Shown here piece by piece: positions 27,200-35,797 of a DNA stretch of 64,000 bases. Within the stretch, counting starts at the first letter, position 1. Each line of letters starts with the position of its first letter. Location of the stretch: positions 1-64,000 of the forward strand of contig JBJXDY010000099.1 of NCBI GenBank assembly GCA_046154965.1, given 5' to 3'. A model generated the notes under the pieces. The model had not been told where the DNA came from, did no database searches, and saw nothing but the letters and a program-made list of their open reading frames with translations. A program made the translations under genes and the position numbers. The DNA comes from DATKFM01 sp046154965. Lineage in GTDB: Bacteria; Pseudomonadota; Alphaproteobacteria; Dongiales; Dongiaceae.

Positions 27200-27682
27200 A
27201 TGAACCGCAACATCATCGAAACGATCATGGGCGCCGTCGTCCTGCTGGTGGCGGTGTTCTTCCTCGCCTTTGCCTATAGCAGCAGCAACACGGGCGGGGT
27301 CGACGGTTACGAAGTCACGGCGAAGTTCGGGCGCGTGGACGGTCTGGTGACCGGCAGCGATGTGCGGCTCTCCGGCATCAAGGTCGGCAGCATTGTCGAC
27401 CAGCGGCTTGATCTCCAGACCTTCCAGGCAGTCCTGCGTCTCAGCATTCGCGACGATGTCAAGCTGCCGGCGGACACGGCCGCACGGATCCTCAGCGACG
27501 GTTTGCTGGGCGGCAACTACCTGTCGCTTGAACCGGGTGGCGCCGATGAAGTCATCGAGGCCGGCGGAGAGATTTCCGTCACCCAGGACCCCGTGAACAT
27601 CGCCGATCTTCTCGGCCGCTTTGTCTTCGGCAGTGCCGGCGAGAAGAGCGGGCAGGGGACAGACGGCGCGGCGCAGCCTTGA
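27200..27682 (+). CDS. mlaD: Outer-membrane lipid asymmetry protein MlaD
   Basis: A 160-residue inner-membrane-anchored MCE-domain protein. One N-terminal membrane helix (about 8-27) is followed by an MCE domain (about 35-115: YEVTAKFGRVDGLVTGSDVRLSGIKVGSI...GNYLSLEPGG). In the Mla pathway a MlaD hexamer in the periplasm binds phospholipids between the MlaFEB ABC transporter and MlaC. The other mla genes are not in this window. It lies 49 bases after the NDUFA12 gene; start ATG at 27200. Confidence 0.9.
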   Translation: MNRNIIETIMGAVVLLVAVFFLAFAYSSSNTGGVDGYEVTAKFGRVDGLVTGSDVRLSGIKVGSIVDQRLDLQTFQAVLRLSIRDDVKLPADTAARILSDGLLGGNYLSLEPGGADEVIEAGGEISVTQDPVNIADLLGRFVFGSAGEKSGQGTDGAAQP

Positions 27683-27761
27683 TTAGGGCGCGGGGCCATC
27701 CCCATATAGAAGCCAAGCGTTTCCAATTCCACAATTCGACAGCCAGATCCCGCGCGACGTC

Positions 27762-28004
27762 GTGAGCCAGCAACCGCCCAAGAGCGACTTTCCTGTTTGG
27801 CGACAGCCTGACGGCCAGCCCGTCTCCTGCGTCGACAAGATCAAGGTCTTGAATGAGAACCTGGCGGAGCTGCAGCAGATCGCCCAGGACGCTCTGGAAG
27901 ATGCGATCCTGATCGGCTGCGATGAGACGCAAGTGCGTGAAGTTTTGCAGCGGCTGATGAACTCGCTTGAAAATCCTTATCGCAAGCCGACCGCCAAGTC
28001 ATGA
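27762..28004 (+). CDS. Small acidic helical protein of unknown function
   Basis: An 80-residue protein with a GTG start at 27762 and its stop overlapping the next start as ATGA (28001-28004). It has no signal peptide or membrane segment. Residues about 24-70 form one or two amphipathic helices (KVLNENLAELQQIAQDALEDAILIGCDETQVREVLQRLMNSL region). The tight coupling with DUF2155 and the clean codon use support a real gene. I do not recognise a family. Confidence 0.7.
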   Translation: MSQQPPKSDFPVWRQPDGQPVSCVDKIKVLNENLAELQQIAQDALEDAILIGCDETQVREVLQRLMNSLENPYRKPTAKS

Positions 28005-28399
28005 CCGGGCGCGGCCTCGCCATTGCAGTCCTGTTCGCCCTGTCGCTGCCGGTTTTGCCGGCGGCGGCCGATCCCAACGACACGGTGATCCTGGAAACCC
28101 TTGATAAGATTTCCGCCCGGGTATCGCGTGTTGAAGTGCCTGTTGGAACGACGATTGCATTCGGCAGCCTGAAGATCACGCCGCGCCATTGCGACAAGCG
28201 CCCTCCGGAGGAAACGCCGGAAAGCTCGGTCTTTATCGAGATCGTCGAAGAGCTTCCGGATGAGCAGCCGAAGCTGGAATTCTCGGGCTGGATGTTCGCA
28301 TCGAGTCCGGCGCTTTCGGCACTGGATCATCCTGTCTACGACGTTTGGGTTGTCGACTGCAAGAACGCCTCGACCTCTGCCACCGAAACCACGCCCTGA
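28001..28399 (+). CDS. DUF2155-domain secreted protein
   Basis: A 132-residue exported protein with a signal peptide (cut near PAAA-DPND, residue 23). The mature part is a DUF2155 domain: ILETLDKISARVSRVEVPVG, FGSLKITPRHCDKRPPEETPESS, FSGWMFASSPALSALDHPVYDVW and a final CK. It has two conserved cysteines. The function is unknown in the literature I know; it is usually found near mlaD, accC and aat in alphaproteobacteria. It overlaps the stop of the convergent aat gene by 64 bases. Confidence 0.88.
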   Translation: MTGRGLAIAVLFALSLPVLPAAADPNDTVILETLDKISARVSRVEVPVGTTIAFGSLKITPRHCDKRPPEETPESSVFIEIVEELPDEQPKLEFSGWMFASSPALSALDHPVYDVWVVDCKNASTSATETTP

Positions 28400-28986
28400 A
28401 AACTTGCCGGCTTGCCGATAGCGCGGGTCAGCCGCAGGCGGTAATCGGCGCGGGGAATCTCGACTGTTCCGAACTGCTGCAGATGCGGCGTGACGAACTG
28501 GGTATCCAAGAGCTGATAGCCGCCGAGCTTCAGCCGCACGGCCAGATGCACCAGCGCGACCTTGCTGGCGTCGGTGGAGCGGCTGAACATGCTCTCGCCG
28601 AAGAAAGCCCCGCCGATCGAGATGCCATAAAGGCCGCCGACCATCTCCCCGTCCTTCCAGCATTCGACCGTGTGGGCAAAACCCATCTCGAAAAGCTGGC
28701 GATTGAGCTGATGGATCTGCTGATTGATCCAGGTGTCGGCGCGGCCTGGCCCGGGTGCAGCGCAGCCCTCGATGACCCCCTCAAAGTCGCTGTCACAGCG
28801 GATCTCGAACGGATTGTGCCGTATGGTCCTGCGCAGGCGGCGGGAGATATGGATGCGGTCCAGCGGCAGGATGCCGCGCATCTCCGGGTCGATCCAATAG
28901 ACATGGGGATCGTGGCGTCCCTCGGCCATGGGAAACACGCCGAGGGCGTAGGCCCGGAGCAGCATATGAGGCGTCAGCGTGACCAT
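28336..28986 (-). CDS. aat: Leucyl/phenylalanyl-tRNA--protein transferase
   Basis: A 216-residue cytosolic enzyme that adds Leu or Phe to proteins with N-terminal Arg or Lys, marking them for ClpAP degradation (N-end rule). Family motifs: YALGVFPMAEG (12-22), YWIDPEMRGILPLD (28-41), HNPFEIRCDSDFEGVI (56-71), WINQQ and GGLYGISIGGAFFGESMFS (112-130). Start at 28986 (MVTLTPHMLL) is the conserved one. The last 64 bases overlap the end of the convergent DUF2155 gene. Confidence 0.94.
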   Translation of the reverse strand: MVTLTPHMLLRAYALGVFPMAEGRHDPHVYWIDPEMRGILPLDRIHISRRLRRTIRHNPFEIRCDSDFEGVIEGCAAPGPGRADTWINQQIHQLNRQLFEMGFAHTVECWKDGEMVGGLYGISIGGAFFGESMFSRSTDASKVALVHLAVRLKLGGYQLLDTQFVTPHLQQFGTVEIPRADYRLRLTRAIGKPASFQGVVSVAEVEAFLQSTTQTS

Positions 28987-29053
28987 GGCGATCGGCGGTT
29001 CCGTTGACTGGTTGCGCCGATAGTACCGCAAGAAGCCGCGGAACGGGAACCCT

Positions 29054-30397
29054 CTAGGATTCCACGATGACGAACTTTTCCAGCCAGCGGATGTCGTAGT
29101 CGCCGTTGATGAAGTCGCCGGCCGCAATCAGCCGTCGGTGCAGGGGAATGCTGGTGTCGATGCCGCCGATGACGAATTCCTCAAGCGCGCGCCGCAGCCG
29201 CATCAGGCATTCATTGCGGCTGGTACCATGGACGATCAACTTGGCGATCAGGCTGTCATAGTGAGAGGGCACGCGATAGCCCGTATAAAGCGCGGAATCG
29301 ACCCGCACTCCCAGCCCGCCCGGCGCATGATAGTCGGTTATCTTGCCCGGCGAGGGGCGGAACGTGACCGGATCCTCGGCGTTGATCCGGCACTCGATGG
29401 CATGGCCGTTGAAAGTGATCTCCTCCTGGGTCATGCCCAGCGGTGCGCCGGCGGCGACGCGGATCTGCTCCCGCACCAGATCGATGCCGGTGATCATCTC
29501 CGACACCGGATGCTCCACTTGCAAGCGGGTGTTCATCTCGATGAAGTAGAACTTCCCGTCCTGGAACAGGAACTCGATGGTGCCGGCGCTGCGATAGCCC
29601 AGCTGCTTCATCGCCGTGATCGCGGTTTCGCCGATCTCCCGCCGCTGGCCGGCATTGAGAGCGGGTGAGGGCGCTTCCTCCAGCACCTTCTGATGGCGGC
29701 GCTGCATTGAGCAATCCCGCTCTCCCAGATGAACCACATTTCCGTGACTGTCGCCCAGGATCTGCATCTCGATATGCCGGGGATGCGACAGGTATTTCTC
29801 GAGGTAAACGGCGTCATTGCCGAAGTTCGCCTTGGCCTCTGCTCGCGCCAGGCTCAGCGCTTGCGCCATTTCCTCGCGCGAGTTGGCGACTTTCATGCCT
29901 TTGCCGCCGCCCCCGGCCGCCGCTTTGACCAGCACGGGGTAGCCGATGCTGTCGGCCAGATCCATTGCCTCCATATCGTTGCTGATGGCGCCGGGCGAGC
30001 CGGGCACGACGGGCAGGCCCAGGGCGATCGCCGCATCCTTCGCCTGCACCTTGTCGCCCATGAGCGCGATGTGCTCGGGCGTCGGTCCGATGAACGTGAA
30101 GCCATGTTCTTCGACCATCGAGGCGAACTTCGCATTCTCCGACAGGAACCCGATACCCGGATGTATCGCATCGGCCCCGGCGATGCTGGCGGCGGTCAGG
30201 ATGGCCGGCATATTGAGATAGCTATCGCGGCTCGGCGGCGGGCCGATGCAGACGCTCTCATCCGCCAGGCGCACATGCATCGCGTCGGCGTCGGCGGTGG
30301 AATGCACGGCGACGGTGCGGATGCCCATCTCGCGGCAGGCTCGATGGATGCGCAGCGCGATCTCTCCGCGGTTGGCGATCAGGACTTTTTCGAACAT
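29054..30397 (-). CDS. accC: Acetyl-CoA carboxylase, biotin carboxylase subunit
   Basis: A 447-residue enzyme that carboxylates biotin on the AccB carrier using ATP and bicarbonate, the first step of fatty-acid synthesis. It starts MFEKVLIANRGEIALRI. The ATP-grasp loop KAAAGGGGKGM (about 159-169), LGERDCSMQRRHQK (about 232-245), EMNTRLQVEHPVSE (about 287-300) and ECRINAEDP (about 337-345) are all present. Part of the operon aroQ-accB-accC-aat. Confidence 0.97.
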   Translation of the reverse strand: MFEKVLIANRGEIALRIHRACREMGIRTVAVHSTADADAMHVRLADESVCIGPPPSRDSYLNMPAILTAASIAGADAIHPGIGFLSENAKFASMVEEHGFTFIGPTPEHIALMGDKVQAKDAAIALGLPVVPGSPGAISNDMEAMDLADSIGYPVLVKAAAGGGGKGMKVANSREEMAQALSLARAEAKANFGNDAVYLEKYLSHPRHIEMQILGDSHGNVVHLGERDCSMQRRHQKVLEEAPSPALNAGQRREIGETAITAMKQLGYRSAGTIEFLFQDGKFYFIEMNTRLQVEHPVSEMITGIDLVREQIRVAAGAPLGMTQEEITFNGHAIECRINAEDPVTFRPSPGKITDYHAPGGLGVRVDSALYTGYRVPSHYDSLIAKLIVHGTSRNECLMRLRRALEEFVIGGIDTSIPLHRRLIAAGDFINGDYDIRWLEKFVIVES

Positions 30398-30433
30398 GCC
30401 GGCGGGCCGTCTATGCGTTCGTCGTGCGGCGGC

Positions 30434-30868
30434 TCAGGCGACGACCATCAGGATGTCGCCGTACTCGACCGGGCGGCCGTCGTCGAAGAGGATCTCCTTC
30501 ACGGTGCCGGCATGGGGTGCGGGTATCGGGTTCATCACCTTCATCGCCTCGATGATCAGCAGCGTTTGGCCTTTCTGCACGCGGTCGCCGACCTTGACGA
30601 AGTGATCGGCGCCCGGCGAGGCGGAGGCGTAAGCCGTGCCCACCATCGGCGATATGACGGCGCCGGCCGGCGGTCCGTCGCTGGCGGCGGGTGCGGCGGC
30701 TACCGGTGCTGGCGCTGCCACCGGCGCGGCGGCCTGAACCACCTTTCCGCCGCAGGTGACGCGGATGCGTTGCTCGCCGGCTTCGAACTCGATCTCCGTC
30801 AGTCCCGTCTGCTCCAACAGGGCGGCAAGTTTGCGGACCAAGGTTTCATCGACATCGAATTTCGGCAT
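30434..30868 (-). CDS. accB: Acetyl-CoA carboxylase, biotin carboxyl carrier protein
   Basis: A 144-residue carrier. The N-terminal region (1-35) is followed by an Ala/Pro-rich flexible linker (about 45-70) and a biotinyl domain with the biotinylation site EAMKVMN, Lys110, and the thumb-like insertion ASASPGADHFVKVGD. The start codon overlaps the aroQ stop by one base (TGATG), giving coupling. AccC follows after 36 bases. Confidence 0.97.
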   Translation of the reverse strand: MPKFDVDETLVRKLAALLEQTGLTEIEFEAGEQRIRVTCGGKVVQAAAPVAAPAPVAAAPAASDGPPAGAVISPMVGTAYASASPGADHFVKVGDRVQKGQTLLIIEAMKVMNPIPAPHAGTVKEILFDDGRPVEYGDILMVVA

Positions 30869-31326
30869 CAGGCGTCCTTCGTCGTTTGCAGGATTTCGGC
30901 CATGGCCTCCAGCGCTAGGCGATAGCCCGTCGGCCCCAAGCCACAGATCACCGCGCGGGCCGCTAGGCTGACATAGGAATGGTGGCGGAACTCTTCGCGC
31001 CGGAAAATGTTGGAGAGATGGACTTCGATCGTCGGTAACTCTGCCGTCTGCAACGCGTCGAGGATGGCGATCGAAGTATGGGTATAGGCGCCGGCATTGA
31101 TGACAATCCCGGCATGGTCCTTGCGAGACTCCTGGATCCAGGTCACCAGTTCGCCCTCAAGGTTCGACTGCCGGAAATCCAGCGCCAGCCCCAGCGGCCG
31201 CGCATGGCGGCGGCACAGCTTCTCCAAATCGCCCAGGGTCGCGCGGCCATAGACGGCGGGCTCGCGCACGCCGAGCATGTTGAGGTTCGGCCCGTTGATG
31301 ACAAGAATCTTGGGCGCGCTGGGCAC
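30868..31326 (-). CDS. aroQ: Type II 3-dehydroquinate dehydratase
   Basis: A 152-residue enzyme of the shikimate pathway that dehydrates 3-dehydroquinate; it forms a dodecamer. Motifs: VINGPNLNMLGVREPAVYG with catalytic Tyr26, RQSNLEGELVTWIQE, INAGAYTHTSIAILDAL and EVHLSNIFRREEFRHHS with catalytic His. GTG start at 31326. It is the first gene of the aroQ-accB-accC-aat operon, a common arrangement in proteobacteria. Confidence 0.95.
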   Translation of the reverse strand: MPSAPKILVINGPNLNMLGVREPAVYGRATLGDLEKLCRRHARPLGLALDFRQSNLEGELVTWIQESRKDHAGIVINAGAYTHTSIAILDALQTAELPTIEVHLSNIFRREEFRHHSYVSLAARAVICGLGPTGYRLALEAMAEILQTTKDA

Positions 31327-31423
31327 GGTCAGACAGGCTCCCCTGGCAGGTCTTCCGGGCGATTCGGCCGGTGAATCACAGACTTATAACACTGTCCCCG
31401 TTGGGCGCAATGGGACCCCCGCC

Positions 31424-32725
31424 CTAGAATCGCCCATCCTGCCAGTCCATGTACTTCATGTAGAGCGGCACGAACCAGGGATTGCCGCCATACCAGAGCG
31501 GGGTTCGCAGCGGCAATTCGTCGAATGCGGTGTCCCCCTGTTTGTCGCCCAGCAGCTTGAGTGCCACCTTCCGGCCCATCCAGGTCCCCATGGGAACGCC
31601 GGCGAAGCAATAGCCCATGGCATAATGCACGCCGTCCTGCCGGCCGATATGGGGATACTGATCGAAGCTGGCGGCGCACCTTCCGCTCCAGGCATGGGAC
31701 AGACGGACGGTTACGAGATCGGGCACCAGCCGGCCCAGCGCCTTATGCAGCCGCGCCACTTTGGCCTTGAGGTTCGATGCAGGCCCGCCGGTGAAGCCGC
31801 CGAACAGGATGCACTCCTCGTCCGGCGAAGGACGCATGAAGAAGATGTTGTTGGTGTACTCGATGAAAGGCCGGCCCTGTGGCGAAACGCGCTGGACGAC
31901 ATCGGGCGGCAACGGCTCCGTCGCCACCATGAAACCGTGGAACGGCACCATGCGACGCCGGAACCAGGGCAGGGACTTGTCGACATAACCGTTCGTGGCC
32001 ACGATGGCATCGCGGGCGCGCAGAGCGCCTCTGCTCGTCTTGACGACGATCCCGTCGCCATCGCGCTGCAGGCCTGTGACTGGCGTGCGTCCGTGGATCT
32101 CGACGCCCTGCGCGACGACGCGGTCGAGCAGACCCTGATGATACAATCCCGGATGAAATGTGCCGTGATCGGGAATCACCGCGCCGCCGATATAGCCTTG
32201 GGCCCCGGTCTCGCTCGTCAGCCGTTCCCGCGAGATCATCTTGAAGGGTTCGCCCAGATGCCTTTCCCGCAGCTCGTACTCCCTGGCCATGGAATCATAC
32301 TGTGCCCGATTCTGTGCGGCGATGAAGCGGCCGCGTTGGCGCAGCTTGCAATCGATCTGCTCGGTCTGCACGAGATCGAGCACATAGTCGAAGGCGGCGC
32401 GCATATCGCGGAACACGGTGATCGCCCGTTCCAGTCCTTCATGTTCGCTTATCTTGCCGAAGCTGTGCTTCAGCGACCGGCCGACATAACCGGCATTACG
32501 CGAGCTCGCACCTTCGCCCGGGTCCTGCGCATCGAACACGGCGACGCTGCGGCCCGCACGGGCCAGCGTCAGCGCCGCCGACAGGCCCGTATGGCCGGAG
32601 CCGACAATCGCCACGTCGACCTGGGGCGGCAGCGGGAGCTGCGGCATTTGCGGCCGCGGCGCCGCATCCCACCAATAGGGCTGCTCCCGGAAGCCGGGGG
32701 CGAAGATCTCGGTTGTCTCGGTCAT
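31424..32725 (-). CDS. FAD-dependent amine oxidoreductase (DAO / gamma-glutamylputrescine oxidase-like)
   Basis: A 433-residue flavoprotein of the D-amino-acid-oxidase (DAO) superfamily. It has the N-terminal segment YWWDAAPRP, common in the PuuB/OrdL group, the Rossmann motif VAIVGSGHTGLSAALTLA (about 38-55) and the C-terminal substrate-side segment YAMGYCFAGVPMGTWMGRKVA. Members oxidise gamma-glutamylputrescine, glycine/sarcosine or related secondary amines. It is the last gene in the strand-wise group SDR-MFS-oxidoreductase with gaps of 19 and 15 bases, so it may act on a compound carried by the MFS protein. The substrate is unassigned. Confidence 0.85.
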   Translation of the reverse strand: MTETTEIFAPGFREQPYWWDAAPRPQMPQLPLPPQVDVAIVGSGHTGLSAALTLARAGRSVAVFDAQDPGEGASSRNAGYVGRSLKHSFGKISEHEGLERAITVFRDMRAAFDYVLDLVQTEQIDCKLRQRGRFIAAQNRAQYDSMAREYELRERHLGEPFKMISRERLTSETGAQGYIGGAVIPDHGTFHPGLYHQGLLDRVVAQGVEIHGRTPVTGLQRDGDGIVVKTSRGALRARDAIVATNGYVDKSLPWFRRRMVPFHGFMVATEPLPPDVVQRVSPQGRPFIEYTNNIFFMRPSPDEECILFGGFTGGPASNLKAKVARLHKALGRLVPDLVTVRLSHAWSGRCAASFDQYPHIGRQDGVHYAMGYCFAGVPMGTWMGRKVALKLLGDKQGDTAFDELPLRTPLWYGGNPWFVPLYMKYMDWQDGRF

Positions 32726-32740
32726 GTCGGCCCGCTGTTC

Positions 32741-34042
32741 TTACTCGTCGTTGTCGGCGTTTTCAGGGCGAGGGGCGCCAATTCCCGGCGCCCGCGGATC
32801 CAGCTCTGCTACGACCGGCGTCGTCTGCGTCACCTTGATGAACTCGCCTTGCTCAGCCAGCGGTTTTGCGGTGCGGCGGGTCATGCGGTAGGCGGTGAAG
32901 GCCGCTATCAACAGGAGGGCCGCCATGATAAAGGCGAACAGTCCCCGCGGACCCATCGCCTCCATGACCTGCGACGAAACGATCGGCCCCAGACTGGCGC
33001 CGATGCCATAGGCCAGCAGCAGGCCGCCGGCCGCCGGGACGAACTGGTGGCGCTCCACATAGTCGTTGGTTTGCGCGACGCTGAGGCCGTAGAGCGGATG
33101 GGCGGCGGCATCCATCAGGAAGCCGAGGGCCGCGAGCGGCAACAGCGCGCCGACGCCGCTGACCGCCATCACCCCGGCGATCGCCGCGGCCGTCAAAGTG
33201 AGAATAAGCATGAGCCGCCGGCGGTCCATGCGGTCCGAGAAGGCGCCGACGGGAAACTGCGCCAGCAGGCCGCCAACCAGCGTCACCGTCATGAACAGCG
33301 ACACCGCGCCGGGCTTCAGCCCCACCGCCTGCCCATACACCGCACCCATGCCGTAGAAGGAGCTGTTGACCAGCCCGGCGGTCATGCAGCCCGCGACTCC
33401 GAGCGGCGAGATCGCGAACAGCCGCGGCAGGCTGAGCCGCGTGTGCCGGGTGATCTCCGGATTGCCGGTGCGGGTCAATGCCACCGGCAGCAGAGCCGCC
33501 ACGAACAGGATGGCCGTGAGCGAGAAAAGCTCGAAGTCGCGGGGATCGCCAAGGTTCAGCAGCAGCGGACCACCTGCCACGGCCGCGCCGCTGATCACCG
33601 CGTAAACGGCAAAGCACCGGCCGCGGATCTCATTGGCGGCGCGGTGATTGAGCCAGCTTTCCATGGTCATGTAGAGCCCGGCCATGCAATAGCCGGCCGC
33701 GGCGCGCAGCCCGATCCACAACAGCAGTGAATCCCACAGCGCCAGCAGCAGCACAGCTATGGCGGCCGTCGCGGCAAAGACGGCGAAGGCGCGGATATGG
33801 CCAACCCGCGTGATGATCCGGTCGGCGCTCAGCGAGCCCAGCAGCAGGCCGAAGAAATAGGCCGACATGACCAGGCCGATCACAGTCGAGGAAATGCCGG
33901 CGCCAGCCAATCGCACGCCGATCAAGGCGAACAGCGCGCCATGGGCCATGCTGAGCAGCCCGAAGCCGAGCAGCACCGCGCCAAGCGCCCCGACGACGGC
34001 GCTCAGCGTGGCATCGGCGCGTCCATGACCGACAGTGCTCAT
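32741..34042 (-). CDS. MFS transporter (sugar/drug-like, YcaD-type)
   Basis: A 433-residue inner-membrane transporter with about 12 membrane helices. The signature DRIITRVGHIRAFAVFA follows helix 2 (about residues 60-76), and the C-half has DRMDRRRLMLIL (about 280). Residues about 400-433 form a soluble, Pro/Glu-rich cytoplasmic tail. The start MSTVGHGRADATLSAVVGAL at 34042 is chosen because upstream in-frame codons lie inside the SDR gene. It resembles YcaD-type permeases. Substrate unknown. Confidence 0.85.
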   Translation of the reverse strand: MSTVGHGRADATLSAVVGALGAVLLGFGLLSMAHGALFALIGVRLAGAGISSTVIGLVMSAYFFGLLLGSLSADRIITRVGHIRAFAVFAATAAIAVLLLALWDSLLLWIGLRAAAGYCMAGLYMTMESWLNHRAANEIRGRCFAVYAVISGAAVAGGPLLLNLGDPRDFELFSLTAILFVAALLPVALTRTGNPEITRHTRLSLPRLFAISPLGVAGCMTAGLVNSSFYGMGAVYGQAVGLKPGAVSLFMTVTLVGGLLAQFPVGAFSDRMDRRRLMLILTLTAAAIAGVMAVSGVGALLPLAALGFLMDAAAHPLYGLSVAQTNDYVERHQFVPAAGGLLLAYGIGASLGPIVSSQVMEAMGPRGLFAFIMAALLLIAAFTAYRMTRRTAKPLAEQGEFIKVTQTTPVVAELDPRAPGIGAPRPENADNDE

Positions 34043-34061
34043 ACTCGGCTCAATCCGGGCG

Positions 34062-34820
34062 CTAGCCGCCCATGGACATGCCGCCATTGACCCGGATGGT
34101 CTGGCCGGTGATGTAAGCGGCATCGTCGGAGGCAAGGAACGCCATGGCTGAAGCGATCTCCTCCGGCTTGCCATAGCGCCGCATGGGCACGATTTTCAGC
34201 GTTGCCTCCAGGCCGGCGGGGTCGATCTCGCCCAGCATTTCCGTGGCGATGTAGCCCGGCGATACGGCGTTCACGGTGATGCCGTGGCGAGCCACCTCCG
34301 CCGCGATCGGCTTCATCATGGCGACGATGCCGCCTTTCGACGCGGTGCAGACCGAATAGCAATTGCCGCCGAAATCGGCGACTTCGGTGATGCAGGAGCC
34401 GGTGATGACGACGCGCCCGTATTTGCGCCCGATCATCGGCGGCAATGCGGCACGCGTGATGTTGAAGAATCCATGCAGGTTGTTTTCGATGGCACGCGAC
34501 CAATCTTCATCGGTGCTGTCGACGAACAACTTGTCGATGACGATGCCCGCATTGCTGACGAGGATGTCCAGATGGCCGAAGGACTTGACCGTCTCGGCAA
34601 CCAGCCGCTCGGCATCGGCGCGCCTGCTGACATCGGCCTGTACCACGATGGCCTCGCCGCCGGCCTTGCGGATTCCGTCCGCCACCGCCTTCGCCTTATC
34701 GACCGTGCTGACGCAGTTGACCACGACCTTGGCGCCCTCGCGCGCAAAGCGCTCGGCCACCGCCTTGCCGATGCCCCGCGAACTGCCGGTGATGATGGCA
34801 GTCTTGCCCTTCAGATTCAT
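34062..34820 (-). CDS. SDR-family protein with Cys at the catalytic Tyr position
   Basis: A 252-residue short-chain dehydrogenase most like FabG-type 3-oxoacyl-ACP reductases. It has TGSSRGIGKA (11-20), SNAG (89-92), Ser142 (ITGSCITE), and the C-terminal GQTIRVNGG motif. The active-site segment reads NCYSVCTASKGG (153-164): Lys162 is present but the residue four before it is Cys158 (codon TGC), where the YxxxK motif needs Tyr. The only nearby Tyr is 155, seven before Lys. The enzyme may be inactive, use another acid or have a different reaction. It begins the group with the MFS and FAD genes. Confidence 0.85.
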   Translation of the reverse strand: MNLKGKTAIITGSSRGIGKAVAERFAREGAKVVVNCVSTVDKAKAVADGIRKAGGEAIVVQADVSRRADAERLVAETVKSFGHLDILVSNAGIVIDKLFVDSTDEDWSRAIENNLHGFFNITRAALPPMIGRKYGRVVITGSCITEVADFGGNCYSVCTASKGGIVAMMKPIAAEVARHGITVNAVSPGYIATEMLGEIDPAGLEATLKIVPMRRYGKPEEIASAMAFLASDDAAYITGQTIRVNGGMSMGG

Positions 34821-34928
34821 GGCCCAGCCTCCCTATCTTCTTGCCGCAAGGCTAAGGGGAAGGGACCCTTCGGGCAACCGCCGGACTGGTTGCCCGGGGT
34901 GTGCGACTTGCGCGCCGCAAGGAGAGTT

Positions 34929-35681
34929 CTACGATGCCTCGTCGCGCGCCTTGGCGATGTGGGCTTTCAGATCCTCGAGCTTGATGGCGCCCGGGACGAG
35001 CGTCTGGCCGATGATGAAGGCCGGCGTGCCATTGATCCCCAGACTCTCTGCCAGATTGTAGTTCTGCTGCAGCTCTTGATCCACCTCGGGCGCCGCCATG
35101 TCGTCTTTCAGACGGACGATGTCCAGGCCCAACTTTGCAGCGGTGTTCTCCACGTCCTGTGCGCTGAGCTTGCCCTTGAACGTCATCAGCGCGGTATGCA
35201 TTTCCGCATACTTGCCCTGTTTGCCGGCGGCGAGGGCGGCGCGCGCCGCAACGAGGGAATCGTCGCCCAGGATCGGGAATTCCTTGATCACGACCCGGAC
35301 ATTTCCGTCGGCGGCGATCATGTCGGCGATCGGCTGATGCATCGCCTTGCAGTAAGGGCAGCGGTAGTCGAGGAACTCCACGACAGTAACGTCGCCGGCG
35401 GGGTTGCCGAGCACAGGCGAGGCCGGCTCGTTCTCCAGCTTTGGCTTCAAGTCCTTGACGGCCTGCGCATGGGCCAGCTTTTTCGCTTCTTCCTGCTGCT
35501 GCTGGTACTTATCCAGCGACTCTGCAATGACCTCCGGATGGGCGAGGATGTAGTCGCGGATTGCCTGCTCAAGGACCGGATCGGCGCCGGGTGCGCTTGT
35601 CTCCTGCGCATAGCCGTTCCCGGCCGTCAGCAGCACGATGGCGCAACAGGCCGCCCAGGCAAGATTTGGCAGACACCGCAT
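34929..35681 (-). CDS. Periplasmic DsbA-family thiol-disulfide protein
   Basis: A 250-residue exported thioredoxin-fold protein. A signal peptide (1-25, cut near GYA-QET) is followed by a helical N-terminal region (about 35-85, a Gln/Lys-rich stretch KYQQQQEEAKKLAHAQ) typical of the Com1/DsbA-like group. The redox motif is CPYC (Cys108, Cys111) in FLDYRCPYCKAMH, and the cis-proline loop is GINGTPAFIIG. It is expected to oxidise or shuffle disulfides of secreted proteins. Start at 35681 selected as it provides the signal peptide. Confidence 0.88.
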   Translation of the reverse strand: MRCLPNLAWAACCAIVLLTAGNGYAQETSAPGADPVLEQAIRDYILAHPEVIAESLDKYQQQQEEAKKLAHAQAVKDLKPKLENEPASPVLGNPAGDVTVVEFLDYRCPYCKAMHQPIADMIAADGNVRVVIKEFPILGDDSLVAARAALAAGKQGKYAEMHTALMTFKGKLSAQDVENTAAKLGLDIVRLKDDMAAPEVDQELQQNYNLAESLGINGTPAFIIGQTLVPGAIKLEDLKAHIAKARDEAS

Positions 35682-35797
35682 AGCTGGAACTCCTCGAGTT
35701 GAACAGGCCGGTATTCTCGCGGATCGATTGTCCGGGAACAATCGATCAAATTGCCGGATCTGCCGGTATCACGCGGATTTCATCCGCCGCGCACTGT

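Noticed and set aside
31277..33730. Plus-strand open frame of 817 codons opposite the FAD oxidoreductase and MFS genes
   Set aside because: It spans two well-supported minus-strand genes and their gap, and shows no domain.
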